Below, one piece after another: positions 5,214 to 5,516 of a stretch of DNA of 5,516 nucleotides. Below the pieces are notes generated by a model that worked only from the letters and a program-made list of their open reading frames with translations, did no database searches and was not told where the DNA came from. Made by a program: the position numbers and the translations under genes. Positions within the stretch are counted from its first letter, which is position 1, and each line of letters opens with the position of its first letter. The DNA is from Brevundimonas vancanneytii (lineage in GTDB: Bacteria; Pseudomonadota; Alphaproteobacteria; Caulobacterales; Caulobacteraceae). The stretch is from the NCBI GenBank assembly GCA_945874855.1, contig CAMCIP010000158.1:1-5516 (forward strand), in the 5' to 3' direction.

Positions 5214-5236
5214 CGCGCCCCCGGCGACGGGGCGCG
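5214..5236 (-). terminator. Candidate terminator-like hairpin directly after DUF983
   Basis: CGCGCCCC (5214-5221) pairs perfectly with GGGGCGCG (5229-5236) across a seven-base loop, 26 bases past the DUF983 stop. It is a very stable 8-bp GC stem well placed for ending the DUF983 transcript, but it has no U-tract and chance pairing in GC-rich DNA is possible. Confidence 0.3.
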
Positions 5237-5261
5237 CCCGCCTGCGCTGCGCCCGGGATGG

Positions 5262-5516
5262 TCATCGCCATTTCGAGCCTTCCCCGTGCTTGCCGACGCT
5301 GGCCCATTCGGGGGGCGCGGCCTTGTGGACATATTGCTCGCTGACCATCCAGCCCTTCAGCGGCCGGAGAACGGCGAGGCAGGCGGCCAGCAGCAGCGGG
5401 GCGGTGACCACGGCATGGATCCAGATCGGCGGATGGACCGTGAACTCGAACCACATGAACAGGGGCAGGCCGACCAGACCCACCAGACTCATGCCGAAGA
5501 AGGCGGGGCCGTCCGC
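5262..5516 (-). CDS. DUF983 family membrane protein (C-terminal part, cut by right edge)
   Basis: The 5' end lies beyond the right edge; 84 codons are visible, starting in frame with ADGPAFFG and continuing MSLVGLVGLPLFMWFEF. This matches the two-helix region of DUF983 proteins. The first helix covers about GMSLVGLVGLPLFMWFEF, followed by the turn TVHPPIWIHA, then a second helix VVTAPLLLAACLAVL and the cytoplasm-like tail RPLKGWMVSEQYVHKAA. Family members are about 120-130 residues with an N-terminal CxxC zinc-ribbon-like segment, which would be outside the window. The ATG at 5492 is internal, not the start, because family-typical residues precede it in frame. The tail after HKAA (PPEWASVGKHGEGSKWR) is somewhat long and polar. 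DUF983 has no established function; in alphaproteobacteria I recall it near rnr/topA, which cannot be checked here. Confidence 0.85.
   Translation of the reverse strand, partial: ADGPAFFGMSLVGLVGLPLFMWFEFTVHPPIWIHAVVTAPLLLAACLAVLRPLKGWMVSEQYVHKAAPPEWASVGKHGEGSKWR

Larger units (their letters stand above)
4624..5261. other. Intergenic stretch without a supportable gene
   Basis: About 640 bases lie between the GxxExxY cassette and DUF983. The open frames on both strands encode only Arg/Gly/Pro-rich, low-complexity sequence typical of GC-rich shadows. I looked for tRNA T-arms, tmRNA, SRP RNA, RNase P RNA and common riboswitch cores and saw none. What is visible is an inverted repeat ACCGGC-AC-GCCGGT at 4684-4697, a C-rich tract at 4748-4801, and perfect hairpins at 4980-5003, 5174-5190 and 5214-5236. 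Part may be the 3' region of DUF983 and part the upstream regulatory region of serS, displaced by the cassette. Confidence 0.6.

Noticed and set aside
4985..5332. Minus-strand open frames across 4720-5454 as possible proteins
   Set aside because: They overlap each other in several frames, have Arg/Gly/Pro-rich content without domains, and partly overlap the well-supported DUF983 frame.

Overview
The window looks like chromosomal DNA from a high-GC alphaproteobacterium, most likely a Caulobacterales member such as Brevundimonas or Caulobacter. That is inferred from the roughly 70% GC, the protein styles and the gene order; no rRNA or other taxonomic marker is present.

Positions 1-4041 hold a tightly packed minus-strand block, read from right to left: serS (seryl-tRNA synthetase), a small unknown lipoprotein, surE (5'/3'-nucleotidase), pcm (protein-L-isoaspartate methyltransferase), and the 5' part of a LysM lipoprotein that runs off the left edge. 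The first three junctions are an ATGA overlap, a 14-base gap and a GTGA overlap, so these four genes are probably one translationally coupled operon. The LysM gene follows pcm after about 109 bases and has its own strong ribosome binding site. surE-pcm-LysM lipoprotein matches the surE-pcm-nlpD order of gammaproteobacteria. The theme is housekeeping: tRNA charging, nucleotide and damaged-protein repair, and cell-envelope upkeep.

Positions 4146-4623 hold the only convincing plus-strand gene, a GxxExxY-family (PD-(D/E)XK-like) protein. It is framed by two inverted copies of a 41-base CACCAAGGA-type repeat that match at 40 of 41 positions. The single mismatch creates the ATG start codon. The gene has lower GC than the flanks and looks like an inserted cassette just upstream of serS.

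Positions 4624-5261 contain no gene I can support. The stretch holds a strongly C-rich tract (G-quadruplex potential on the minus strand) and several perfect hairpins. At the right edge, 5262-5516 encodes the C-terminal part of a DUF983 membrane protein on the minus strand.

The two most notable signals are the repeat-bounded GxxExxY cassette, whose signature Glu and Tyr are replaced, and an in-frame insertion of about 75 residues in the SerRS catalytic domain, lying in a tract of lower GC.
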